DNA from: an uncultured bacterium
GTDB taxonomy: Bacteria; Verrucomicrobiota; Lentisphaeria; Oligosphaerales; Oligosphaeraceae
Direction: 5' to 3'
Assembly (NCBI GenBank): GCA_902776645.1
Contig: CACYQT010000024.1
Coordinates: 1 to 64,000 of the forward strand
DNA length: 64,000 nucleotides
Shown: piece by piece, positions 44,067-51,594 of the stretch
Numbering within the stretch: the stretch's first letter is position 1
How the letters are laid out: every line of letters starts with the position of its first letter
Position numbers and translations under genes: made by a program
Notes under the pieces: generated by a model
What the model was told of the DNA's origin: nothing
The model's database searches: none
Seen by the model: only the letters and a program-made list of their open reading frames with translations

Positions 44067-45446
44067 ATGCGTAAAAAACTCATTGCCGTACTAAGTTTCT
44101 TATTCGTCTTCAGCCTGATGGCTGATAATCCGAAGTATGTGTTCCTGTTCATCGGCGACGGTATGTCCTCCCCGCAGCGCTCCATGACGGAGGCCTTCCT
44201 GAAGAAGACCAAAGGCGAAACGCTGCTCATCAACCATTTCCCCGTCAACGCCGCGACCAGAACCAGTTCCGCCAACGCGCTCGTCACGGATTCCGCCGCG
44301 TCCGGAACCGCCATCGCCTGCGGTGAAAAGACCAACAACGGCCGTATCGGCATGTCCGCGGACAACACCCGCAAGATCTATTCCAGCGCCTACGAAGCGA
44401 AGCAGGCCGGCAAGAAGGTCGGTATCATCACGTCCGTGACCATCAACCACGCCACGCCCGCCTCCTTCTACGGCCATCGCGCCAGCCGCAACGAATACTA
44501 TGAAATCGGCCTCGATCTGGTCGATTCCGGCTATGACTATTTCGCCGGCGGCGCCGTCGCCCAGCCGAACAACGAGAAGTCCCCCGCCTACAAGGGCGAC
44601 ATCTACGAACTCGCCGCGAAGGCCGGCTACAAAGTCGTCAAGACGCGCGAAGACTTCCGCGCCCTTTCCCGCGAAAACGACGCCAACAACAAAGTCATCG
44701 CCTGCGGCATCGAAGGCCCCGGCTACATGCCCAACTACATCGACAACCATGACGGCCTCCTCCTGACGGATTTCGTCAAGAAGGGCATTGAGCTGCTCGA
44801 CAACCCGAAGGGCTTCTTCATGATGTGCGAAGGCGGCGCCATCGACGTCAACTGCCACGCCAACGACGCGGCGACCGTCATCTTCGAGACGCTCGCCTTC
44901 AACGACGCCGTCAAAGTCGCCTACGAATTCGCCCAGAAGCATCCGCAGGAAACGCTTATCGTCATCACCGGCGACCATGAGACCGGCGCCCTGACGCTCG
45001 GTTTCGCCAACACCGGTTTCCGTGAAAACATCGACAAGCTCGCCCTCCAGAAGAGCTCCTTCGGCGTCATCAAAGACAAGCTGAAAGCTCTCGGCAAGAA
45101 CAAGCAGGATCTGGTGTTCGACGATGTCAAACCCATCCTCACGGATTCCTTCAGCTTCAAATTCGACGGCCCCGCCAATGATCCGATGACCATCACCTCC
45201 GCGGAACTCGACCAGCTCAAAGCCGCGTTCGATCTGCAGTACAAGTCCGAGAAGAAGAACGGCAACGCCGTCCAGGTCACCGCTCTGAAGATCTTCAATG
45301 CGAAGGTCGGCATCGCGTGGCATTCCGGCGGCCACAGCGCCCTGCCCGTCATCACGAGCGCATGGGGCAACGGCTCCGAACGCTTCAACATGGGCGAATA
45401 TGAAAACACCTTCATCTCCCATACCATGAAGGAACTCGTGAAGTAA
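44067..45446 (+). CDS. Alkaline phosphatase, exported
   Basis: A 459-residue PhoA-superfamily phosphatase with a signal peptide (KLIAVLSFLFVFSLMA). Metal and catalytic motifs: VFLFIGDGMSSPQ (Asp), VTDSAASGTAIACGEKT (phospho-Ser), INHATPASFYGHR, MMCEGGAIDVNCHANDA, ITGDHETGALTLG and WHSGGHSALPV. All ligands appear present. Periplasmic release of phosphate from organic esters. SD AGAGGA 7 nt upstream. It ends with a strong terminator. No PHO box was recognised. Confidence 0.93.
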   Translation: MRKKLIAVLSFLFVFSLMADNPKYVFLFIGDGMSSPQRSMTEAFLKKTKGETLLINHFPVNAATRTSSANALVTDSAASGTAIACGEKTNNGRIGMSADNTRKIYSSAYEAKQAGKKVGIITSVTINHATPASFYGHRASRNEYYEIGLDLVDSGYDYFAGGAVAQPNNEKSPAYKGDIYELAAKAGYKVVKTREDFRALSRENDANNKVIACGIEGPGYMPNYIDNHDGLLLTDFVKKGIELLDNPKGFFMMCEGGAIDVNCHANDAATVIFETLAFNDAVKVAYEFAQKHPQETLIVITGDHETGALTLGFANTGFRENIDKLALQKSSFGVIKDKLKALGKNKQDLVFDDVKPILTDSFSFKFDGPANDPMTITSAELDQLKAAFDLQYKSEKKNGNAVQVTALKIFNAKVGIAWHSGGHSALPVITSAWGNGSERFNMGEYENTFISHTMKELVK

Positions 45447-45472
45447 ACAGGACTTCCGTTCCGCTTTCATCG

Positions 45473-45495
45473 ACCATGCGCGGATTGCCGCGCAT
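45473..45495 (+). terminator. Intrinsic terminator after the alkaline phosphatase gene
   Basis: ACCATGCGCGG (45473-45483) pairs with CCGCGCATGGT around ATTG, then TTTTTG. It lies 26 bp after the stop. Confidence 0.88.
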
Positions 45496-45509
45496 GGTTT
45501 TTGTTTAAA

Positions 45510-45570
45510 GTAACGACGGCGTCCAATGCAACGACGGCGTCCAATGCAACGACGGCGTCCCGCCGTCGTC
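45510..45570. repeat. Three-unit GCAACGACGGCGTCCAAT array ending in the REP-like core
   Basis: Units of 18 bp at 45510-45527 and 45528-45545 are followed by a third ending in CGACGGCGTCCCGCCGTCG (45550-45568). It is the sister of the array at 4872-4934, with a different linker (CCAATGCA instead of CCCGTGGT). Position: between phosphatase terminator and YibE/F gene. Confidence 0.85.
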
Positions 45571-45594
45571 AAATCAACCATTCCATTTCCATTT

Positions 45595-46731
45595 ATGCAT
45601 CCAGCCCTTCAATTTATAAAGGAAAAGAAAACGGATCTGATCACCATCGTGGTCTTTCTGCTTGTCTGCTGGGGGTTGACGTTCTTCAACCTGCATCCGA
45701 AAACCGACCCCGAGCCGGGCACGAAGGAACGCGCGCGCGTCATTTCCGTCGACAATTCCGAAATCATGGACATCGGCCTTCTCAAGACAGGTCCGCAAAA
45801 TCTCGAAATCGAAATTCTCAGCGGAAAGCACAAAGGCGAACGGTATCCCGCCAACAACCAGCTCCGTTCGCAGATGGAGCTGGACAAGATGTTCGAAGTC
45901 GGCGACACGATTCTCGTCGGCCTGCTCCATGACGCCGTGCCAGGCGTCACCGTCTTGAACGCGCAGGACTACTACCGCATCGGATGGACCGCCCTGCTCT
46001 TCGGGCTGTTCTGCCTCCTCTTGCTTTGCTTCGCGGGGCTGACGGGCCTCAAGGCATTGGTTTCCTTCGTCTTCAGCTGTCTCGCCGTTTGGAAACTCGT
46101 CGTCCCGCTCTGCCTCAACGGCGTCTCGCCGATTCTGGCCACCGTCGTCTGCGTTTTCTTCCTGACGCTCGTCATCATGTTTCTCGTGGCGGGCTGGTCG
46201 CGGAAATTCGTCGTCTCCTGCACAGGCTCCATGCTCGGCGTCATTTCAGGCTGCGTCCTTTCCAGTATCTTCACGCATCTGTTCCATGTCAACGGCGCCA
46301 TCATGCCCTACTCGCAGGCACTCTATTATTCCGGTTACCAATATCTTAGCTTGCAGAACATCTTCATCGGCGCCATCATCCTCGCATCGTCGGGAGCCGT
46401 CATGGATCTCGGCATGGACGTCGCCGCCGGCATGGAGGAAATCGTCTACCACAAGCCAGACATTCCGCGAAATGAACTGATCCGTTCAGGCATCCGCATC
46501 GGCCAAAGCGTCGTCGGAACCATGACAACGACATTGCTTCTCGCCTATTCAGGCGGTTATCTGACGTTGATGATGACGTTCGCCGCGCAAGGCACGAGCC
46601 CCGTCGATTTCATCAACAACCCGTATGTCGCCTCCGAAGCCGTCAAAACGCTTATCGGAAGCTTCGCTCTCGTTCTCGTCGCGCCGTTCACCGCCATCGC
46701 GGGCGGAATCATTTATAAGCTTAAAGCCTAA
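45595..46731 (+). CDS. YibE/F-family membrane protein
   Basis: This 378-residue inner-membrane protein has an N-terminal helix (LITIVVFLLVCWGLTFF), an extracytoplasmic beta-rich domain of about 100 residues (RARVISVDNSEI, VGDTILVGLLHD) and then about seven helices including ALLFGLFCLLLLCFAGLTGLKAL, ILATVVCVFFLTLVIMFLVAGW, LQNIFIGAIILASSGAVMDLGMDVAAGMEEI and SFALVLVAPFTAIAGGIIY. The AVMDLGMDVAAG stretch is typical of YibE/F. Transport function is presumed, substrate unknown. Start 45595 is chosen because earlier in-frame codons lie in the repeat array. The last codons and stop (KLKA, TAA) are encoded by the AAGCTTAAAGC repeat. Confidence 0.82.
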   Translation: MHPALQFIKEKKTDLITIVVFLLVCWGLTFFNLHPKTDPEPGTKERARVISVDNSEIMDIGLLKTGPQNLEIEILSGKHKGERYPANNQLRSQMELDKMFEVGDTILVGLLHDAVPGVTVLNAQDYYRIGWTALLFGLFCLLLLCFAGLTGLKALVSFVFSCLAVWKLVVPLCLNGVSPILATVVCVFFLTLVIMFLVAGWSRKFVVSCTGSMLGVISGCVLSSIFTHLFHVNGAIMPYSQALYYSGYQYLSLQNIFIGAIILASSGAVMDLGMDVAAGMEEIVYHKPDIPRNELIRSGIRIGQSVVGTMTTTLLLAYSGGYLTLMMTFAAQGTSPVDFINNPYVASEAVKTLIGSFALVLVAPFTAIAGGIIYKLKA

Positions 46732-46740
46732 AGCTTAAAG
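46718..46740. repeat. AAGCTTAAAGC word repeat at the yibE/F stop
   Basis: Two AAGCTTAAAGC words separated by CT, continuing CGAATA. It is the same word as the array at 1-180, 46 kb away, and it supplies the last sense codons and the stop of the YibE/F gene. Confidence 0.75.
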
Positions 46741-46853
46741 CGAATACCACGCAGCGTTTTCCGTGCGACCGCCGCGCAATGGCGCGTCAATTTCATCAAT
46801 CCTGTCTTTCCAGAATATCCAGTTCTTCCATCAACACACAAAAGGAGCCCCAC

Positions 46854-47858
46854 ATGAAAACATTGGCACTCGTCGGCTGCGGCCACATCCACACCCCTAA
46901 TTTCGTCCAGCGGATGGCCGCCCGCCAGGACATTAAAGTCGCGAAAGTCTGGGACCACAACGCGGATCGCGCAAAAGTGACCGCCGACAAGCTCGGCGCC
47001 GCCGTCGCGGAATTCCCGAAAGACATCTGGAACGACGCCGCAATCGACGCCGTCGTCATCTGCTCCGAAACGAACCGCCACGAGGAACTCGTCCTGCAGG
47101 CCGTCGCCGCCAAGAAGCACCTCTATGTCGAAAAACCCCTCGGCTATTCCGCCGCGGACGCGTGGAAGATGGCCCATGCCATTGAGAAGGAAGGACTTAT
47201 CTTCCAGACTGGTTATTTCATGCGCGGCCAGTCCATCCACATGTTCCTCAAACAGCAGGTCGCCAACGGCGCGTTCGGCAAGATCTCGCGCATCCGCCAC
47301 GTCAACTGCCATTCCGGCTCCCTCGGCGGCTGGTTTGACAAGGAATGGCGCTGGATGGCCGATCCCGCCATCGCCGGCTGCGGTGCTTTCGGCGATCTCG
47401 GAACGCACTCCCTCGACATCCTTCTGTGGCTCATCGACCAAGTTCCCGAAGCCGCCACCGCCTCCATCAAAACCGTCACGAACCGCTATCCGGGCTGCGA
47501 CGAGACCGGCGAAGGCATCATCAGCTTCCCCGACGGAACCATCGCCACCGTCGCCGCCGGCTGGGTCGACATCGACCAGCCCGTCCAGCTCGAAATCTCC
47601 GGAACGGAAGGCTTTGCCGCCGTTATCAACGGACAGCTCTTCTTCACCAGCAAGCATGTCGCCAGCGCCGACGGCAAGAAGCCGTGGACCGAACTGCCCG
47701 CCCAATTGCCGCACGCCTTCGAGCTCTTCCTCGACGCCGTCAACGGCAAGAAAGTTCCGCTCGTCTCCGCGAAGGAGGCGGCCCTCCGCTCCGCCGTCAT
47801 GGAAGCCATGTACAAAGGTGCCAAATCCGGCGTCTGGGTGAAGCCGGAAGTGCTTTGA
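46854..47858 (+). CDS. Gfo/Idh/MocA-family oxidoreductase, cytosolic
   Basis: A 334-residue NAD(P)-dependent dehydrogenase without signal peptide, unlike the Tat-exported one at 7.0 kb. Rossmann motif LALVGCGHIHTPNF, EKPLGYSAADAWKMA (EKP motif), GCGAFGDLGTHSLDILLWL in the C-terminal fold. The N-terminus GCGHIH is an odd variant of GxGxxG, the last Gly replaced by His. SD AAGGAG 9 nt upstream at 46854; upstream in-frame codons are not used. Probably acts on a sugar or inositol-like substrate. Confidence 0.85.
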   Translation: MKTLALVGCGHIHTPNFVQRMAARQDIKVAKVWDHNADRAKVTADKLGAAVAEFPKDIWNDAAIDAVVICSETNRHEELVLQAVAAKKHLYVEKPLGYSAADAWKMAHAIEKEGLIFQTGYFMRGQSIHMFLKQQVANGAFGKISRIRHVNCHSGSLGGWFDKEWRWMADPAIAGCGAFGDLGTHSLDILLWLIDQVPEAATASIKTVTNRYPGCDETGEGIISFPDGTIATVAAGWVDIDQPVQLEISGTEGFAAVINGQLFFTSKHVASADGKKPWTELPAQLPHAFELFLDAVNGKKVPLVSAKEAALRSAVMEAMYKGAKSGVWVKPEVL

Positions 47859-47873
47859 TATAAGCTATTGTCT

Positions 47874-47927
47874 TTCTAGCGGTTCTAGCGGTTCTAGCGG
47901 TTCTAGAGTCTCTAGAATTCGCTAGAA
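47874..47927. repeat. 9-bp-period TTCTAGCGG array
   Basis: CTAG at 47876, 47885, 47894, 47903 and 47912 (9-bp period) and at 47922 (10 bp). Units TTCTAGCGG x3, then degenerate. Same core and period as 27134-27173. It follows the Gfo/Idh gene by 16 bp. Confidence 0.8.
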
Positions 47928-47942
47928 AATTTCAAGAACACA

Positions 47943-48014
47943 TACAAAAAAAGGGCTGTTGCTTTTTTGGCAACAGCCCTTTTTGTATAGTGTCGACGGC
48001 GTCCCGCCGTCGAC
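47943..48014 (+). repeat. Left island-boundary hairpin element with REP-like core
   Basis: GGGCTGTTGC (47953-47962) pairs with GCAACAGCCC (47970-47979) around TTTTTTG; the A-tract before and T-tract after extend the stem, giving a bidirectional terminator. It continues as TGTATAGTGTCG into the palindrome CGACGGCGTCCCGCCGTCG (47994-48012). Nearly the same sequence is present inverted at 56353-56415. Confidence 0.85.
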
Positions 48015-48225
48015 TGGGCTGTACGCGCTCCTGCTCGTCCAGCAGCGCGAAGCACACCACAAAGCCGCATCGCGGCGAAAGTATCCCAGCCGTGGGTGAA
48101 GTGCGCAACGCGCACGTAACCCACAGGAAATGCGATATTAACATTAGAACCGTGTAGCGGTGGCAGGATTCCAACCATGGGTGCAACCCCACAGCATTAT
48201 GAATTACAAATTATGAATTTTGCAT
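48015..48225. repeat. GC-rich REP-type region and ATTATGAATT words
   Basis: No credible gene lies between 47859 and 48210. After the boundary hairpin there are several small palindromes (for example GTGCG-CAACG-CGCAC near 48101) and the motif GGTGGCAGGATTCCAACCAT. The end has two ATTATGAATT words 14 bp apart (48196, 48210); the second encodes the end and TAA stop of the RhuM-like gene. The region looks like a composite of dispersed repeats. Confidence 0.55.
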
Positions 48226-49176
48226 TGAAAAAGCCCTTACCTTTAGATTCGATATTTCTGATGAGTCCAGTTGTGTGAACGCAAAGCATTTTCGTCCAAG
48301 ATCCTTCAACGATGCACCGACAAGATAGAGTGTCTTGTCATCAATGATAAGAAAGCTGTCATGGAAGTTTGCGCTTTCATGGATTGTCAGTCTACCGTAT
48401 TGCATGTTGAAGTTGTCTATATCGCTTGTGCTCAACTTGTTGCCATTTCGTGACGTCACAATCTCCAATGTCACGCCTTTCGACTTCTTCGATAATATAT
48501 CCAGCGTGATGACATCAACCCAATTGTCTATGAGAAAAATCGACTGTTTAGCTGAAAGAATAAGCCGTGTAGCGAACACACGGGCGTCGAAGACCTGTCC
48601 GTCGTAGAATACGCCTTGTATTGGTGGTAGCGATGTCTGGACAAAGAAATCCACTTTCTCCTTCAATTCACCGATATCCTGTTCATGTTCCGCCAACCGC
48701 CTGTCAACTTTGTCTTCCAATTGGTTCAAGCGGGAATTGATTGAAAAGCCACGTAGAAGATAATCTTTTAGCACTGCATTGGCCCAACGTCGAAATACAA
48801 TGCCTTGTGAAGATTTGACCCTATAGCCAACAGATAAAACAACATCCAAATTGTAATATTCAACCTGATAGACCTTGCCATCTGCGGCAGTTGTCGCAAA
48901 TTTTGCGACAACTGGAACACGTCCATCTTGAACTGGCGCAAATTTTGCGACAGTTGGACTTGTCATCATGCGTTCCATTTTGGAACGCATGCTTGTTTCA
49001 GCAAGCTCTTCGACAAGTGCATTGGCGATGTGCTTACCTATTGTCTTGACATCACGTCCAAATAATTGGGCCATCTGCTGACGATTAAGCCACACCATCT
49101 CATCTTCCAGGCGCACTTCCAGTCGGATTGTTTCATCTGGTTGATAGACGACAATTTCATTCTTTGTCTTGTTCAT
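48211..49176 (-). CDS. RhuM-family protein with PLD-like C-terminal region
   Basis: The 321-residue protein has the RhuM/DNA-binding N-terminus (VWLNRQQMAQLFGRDVKTIGKHIANAL, a helix-turn-helix-like segment), the repeat VAKFAPVQDGRVPVVAKFATT, then YYNLDVVLSVGYRVKSSQGIVFRRWANAVLKDYLLRGF. A coiled-coil segment (about 145-180) leads to a C-terminal domain with FHDSFLIIDDKTLYLVGASLKDLG, like a degenerate phospholipase D (HxK) motif. RhuM proteins occur in pathogenicity and defence islands; their activity is not established. Its ATG overlaps the stop of a truncated upstream copy. It is the first gene of the AT-richer island. Confidence 0.8.
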   Translation of the reverse strand: MNKTKNEIVVYQPDETIRLEVRLEDEMVWLNRQQMAQLFGRDVKTIGKHIANALVEELAETSMRSKMERMMTSPTVAKFAPVQDGRVPVVAKFATTAADGKVYQVEYYNLDVVLSVGYRVKSSQGIVFRRWANAVLKDYLLRGFSINSRLNQLEDKVDRRLAEHEQDIGELKEKVDFFVQTSLPPIQGVFYDGQVFDARVFATRLILSAKQSIFLIDNWVDVITLDILSKKSKGVTLEIVTSRNGNKLSTSDIDNFNMQYGRLTIHESANFHDSFLIIDDKTLYLVGASLKDLGRKCFAFTQLDSSEISNLKVRAFSMQNS

Positions 49177-49472
49177 GAGAAGTTCTCCAGAAAAGCAGTT
49201 GTCGCAAATTTTGCGACAACTGGAACACGTCCATCCTGAACTGTCACAAATTTTGCGACTGTTGGACTCATCATCATGCGTTCCATTTTGGAACGCATGC
49301 TTGTTTCAGCAAGCTCTTCGGCAAGTGCATTGGCGATGTGCTTACCTATTGTCTTGACATCACGTCCAAATAATTGAGCCATCTGATGACGATTAAGTCA
49401 CACCGTCTCATCTTCCAGACGAATTGTCTCATCTGGCTGATAGACGACGATTTCATTCTTTGTCTTGTTCAT
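49173..49472 (-). pseudogene. Truncated tandem copy of the RhuM-like gene
   Basis: Starts MNKTKNEIVVYQPDETIRLEDETV, then TGA where the full copy has Trp, then LNRHQMAQLFGRDVKTIGKHIANALAEELAETSMRSKMERMM and ends AKFATTAFLENFS. It matches the first 96 or so codons of the downstream gene but lacks four codons (VRLE) and has several substitutions. The two reading frames meet in ATGA at 49173-49176. It arose by a tandem duplication of the 5' part and then decayed. The only clear promoter lies in front of this copy. Confidence 0.85.
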
Positions 49473-49523
49473 TACAATATTCTCAATTGGCCATAAAGTT
49501 ACAAGTAAATTTGTTTTATGAAT

Positions 49524-49551
49524 ATTATAACATGCTAATAAAGAATATCAA
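49524..49551 (-). promoter_or_regulatory. Sigma70 promoter for the RhuM region
   Basis: On the minus strand TTGATA (49546-49551), 16-nt spacer, TATAAT (49524-49529), about 52 nt before the ATG of the truncated copy. It is the best sigma70 match in the window together with the one at 56195. Confidence 0.65.
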
Positions 49552-49570
49552 GACATTATATAAAATTTCT

Positions 49571-49680
49571 TAAAATATCAAATTATATCATAAAAATCAT
49601 CTCAAATCATACAAAATCATAGAGATTATCAAAGAATCATAAAATGTCATAATAAATGATAATAATTGATATTAAATCAA
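49571..49680. repeat. 10-bp-phased ATCAT / A-tract array upstream of the RhuM promoter
   Basis: ATCA(T) ends recur at 49580, 49590, 49600, 49610, 49620, 49630, 49640 and (as GTCAT) 49650, then ATGAT at 49660 and TTGAT at 49670, an exact 10-bp period, each preceded by an A-run. The array lies directly upstream of the RhuM promoter on its strand. Helically phased A-tracts bend DNA and can stimulate promoters. The rest of 49473-49902 holds no gene that can be supported. Confidence 0.65.
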
Positions 49681-49902
49681 GGTTATAAAAGGCCTGAAAT
49701 TAGGTTTGATAAATAACTTTCACATCTGACAATGACCTAAAAAACGTGAAGTGGCACCTGCCCTCAGAACGCCACTGTCTGAAGGAAGAGACTTGTTTTG
49801 CTGTATCCATCATCTCTGAAATGTGCCCGAAGTCATTGAAAGTTATAAAACATATACTAAATTACATTAGGATTCTTTATGACATTTGGCACATTGTCAT
49901 AA

Positions 49903-50174
49903 GGCAGATTTTATCATGGTCAATCCGCCGTTCTTTCTATCCGTTTGGAGGTGCTTGAGACTGCGTGGAGGATTATGCCTATTATACGTTGCTGGAGAAG
50001 CTTGCGAATAAACATGACGATGCCGCTGCGAAGAAGATTCTGGAGAACGTGAAGGCGTTGGTTTTCATTCCGAACGCAGGAGAACGGAAGTCAGAACATC
50101 TGTTGCCGCAGCCGGAACGGCTCACCTACCTACGTTGGCTGGTAGTTGAAGCGATCGTACGGTTGATGCGATAG
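49903..50174 (+). pseudogene. DUF4091-domain C-terminal relic, frameshifted
   Basis: GRFYHGQSAVLSIRLEVL (from 49903), then after a one-base loss near 49957, DCVEDYAYYTLLEKLANKHDD and LENVKALVFIPNAGERKSE to a stop at 50174. The joined sequence fits the end of DUF4091 domains, typically (Y)PG..G.vPSIRLE.LRDGIEDYEYL. DUF4091 caps many glycoside-hydrolase-like proteins of this phylum. Only the last about 90 residues remain; no upstream body is found. An insertion or deletion event at the island may have cut it off. Confidence 0.55.
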
Positions 50175-50234
50175 CGGCCTATGCGTCCCGCCTGCACCGT
50201 GGGATGTGGCACAGGCGGAACGTACAACCAGACT

Positions 50235-51041
50235 TCAATAGATAATTTGACAATGGTAATGTACTTTTTTCATTTTGATTGGTTGCGACAGTATCAGCAC
50301 AGGCTTGAACTGGACTTTTATTTGAACCAAGTAGAAACCACCAAACGGCGAAAAAACGCAGTATTCCACGACTGCTGCGTCATTTCCCATTGTCACTCTG
50401 GGGGCCGGTTGCCATGACAACAGCTCTTTCCTTTCATTCTCCGTTAGATATTTTATATCAAACAGTTCATGTTCATATTGGGTGAAATCGTTGCCAAAAT
50501 ACTTTCCCGTAAAGAATTCCTCCATATCATAGATGATTTTTATTTCATTATATCCTGCATGTCTCACGAGATTGAATTGGTCTCCGAGTTCCATAAGCAG
50601 GATTAACTCCCATGCTCCTTCTGGCGTGAAATCGGGGCGGACATTGTCGAGGATGTCGATGTCTTTCGGCATCAAGTCACCAAGACACGTTGGGGAATTG
50701 TTCGGTAATCGCGGATCTGTTGATTTCCTGACATAAAGTGTCGGATATGAACTGAAATCATCGCCCGATTGATAGTAGTCAAGACAAGAACCTTTGGGAA
50801 AATGAAGATGAGGAAGGGCTTCCATCATTGTGGCGAGTGGAGTGGAATGCCTCCAGAAACAGAACAATCTACAGCACTTCCAGTAGAGTCGCTTGACATG
50901 AAGGACAACCGAATAGTCTTCAAAAATATCGATCTCGTTAAGCGTTTTCTTCCTTAGGTTGCGAATCGTCTTCCAGAACACCTTTAGTCTTGCAATGAGA
51001 CGTTCTGATTCGCCATCTCGTTCAAATGTTTCATTTGTCAT
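50235..51041 (-). CDS. Hypothetical protein of the accessory island
   Basis: The 268-residue protein is not recognised. The start at 51041 has AGGAAA about 8 nt upstream (an ATG at 51113 is less likely). N-terminal 60 residues are basic and helical (RLIARLKVFWKTIRNLRKKTLNEIDIFEDY); a Cys/Trp-rich stretch KCCRLFCFWRH follows; the remainder is acidic and aromatic with LRLP-like and WELILLMELGDQFNLV segments. No signal peptide. AT-rich composition and isolation between the relic and mcrBC suggest accessory cargo. An immunity or small regulatory role is possible but unsupported. Confidence 0.5.
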   Translation of the reverse strand: MTNETFERDGESERLIARLKVFWKTIRNLRKKTLNEIDIFEDYSVVLHVKRLYWKCCRLFCFWRHSTPLATMMEALPHLHFPKGSCLDYYQSGDDFSSYPTLYVRKSTDPRLPNNSPTCLGDLMPKDIDILDNVRPDFTPEGAWELILLMELGDQFNLVRHAGYNEIKIIYDMEEFFTGKYFGNDFTQYEHELFDIKYLTENERKELLSWQPAPRVTMGNDAAVVEYCVFSPFGGFYLVQIKVQFKPVLILSQPIKMKKVHYHCQIIY

Positions 51042-51594
51042 ATCAAAGTTTCCTGGGGCATTCCAAGGATGAAACCAATGATTCTGGATGATATAAATAC
51101 TATAAGATAACATATATTATAAAAACTGCTTTTCAAACATGAAAGATTGTTCTTGGTCCGTGCATGATGATTTTTCTATCATGAGAGTTGATTTTTTTTA
51201 TTTTTTGAAAATAATCATATGGTGGTTGTAAATTTTTCAAGATTCTGGAATTTTCTCAAGTTTTTGAACTATTTCATATAAGCCAACATTGGATTCCCAT
51301 CCTAAAGGGTAATATTGTACACATGTAGGATTCAGGTTGATAGTTATTCCTGATAATATGGCGGATTTCCATGAACCTCTTCTCAAAGCAAGAATTTGTA
51401 AATATGAAAATACATACTATTGTATTCACGATATACTTAGTTGGAATTCTCAATGGTGACAATACCTGAACAGGATGGGCCCAAGTAGTGAAAATAATGC
51501 TTCTGAAACAAGATAAATAATCAGAAATTAGGGTGCAAGGGCAAAAACAGTACTACATTCTTGATCTAAAGTAACAACAATAAGGAAGAGTAAT
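51042..51594. other. AT-rich non-coding stretch before mcrBC
   Basis: This 553-bp region has only short chance frames. It contains T- and A-runs and no strong hairpin. SD AGGAAG lies at its end before mcrB, and the mcrBC promoter must be here, but no sigma70 pair is convincing. Confidence 0.5.

Noticed and set aside
47990-48180. tRNA-like or riboswitch-like fold in the GC-rich stretch after the left boundary hairpin
   Set aside because: No acceptor or T-loop sequence (GGTTCRANYCC) and no known aptamer core; the small palindromes fit dispersed repeats better.
50181-50417. A 78-codon plus-strand frame after the DUF4091 relic
   Set aside because: It overlaps the 3' end of the minus-strand gene at 50235-51041, has no SD and begins in a GC palindrome of repeat type.
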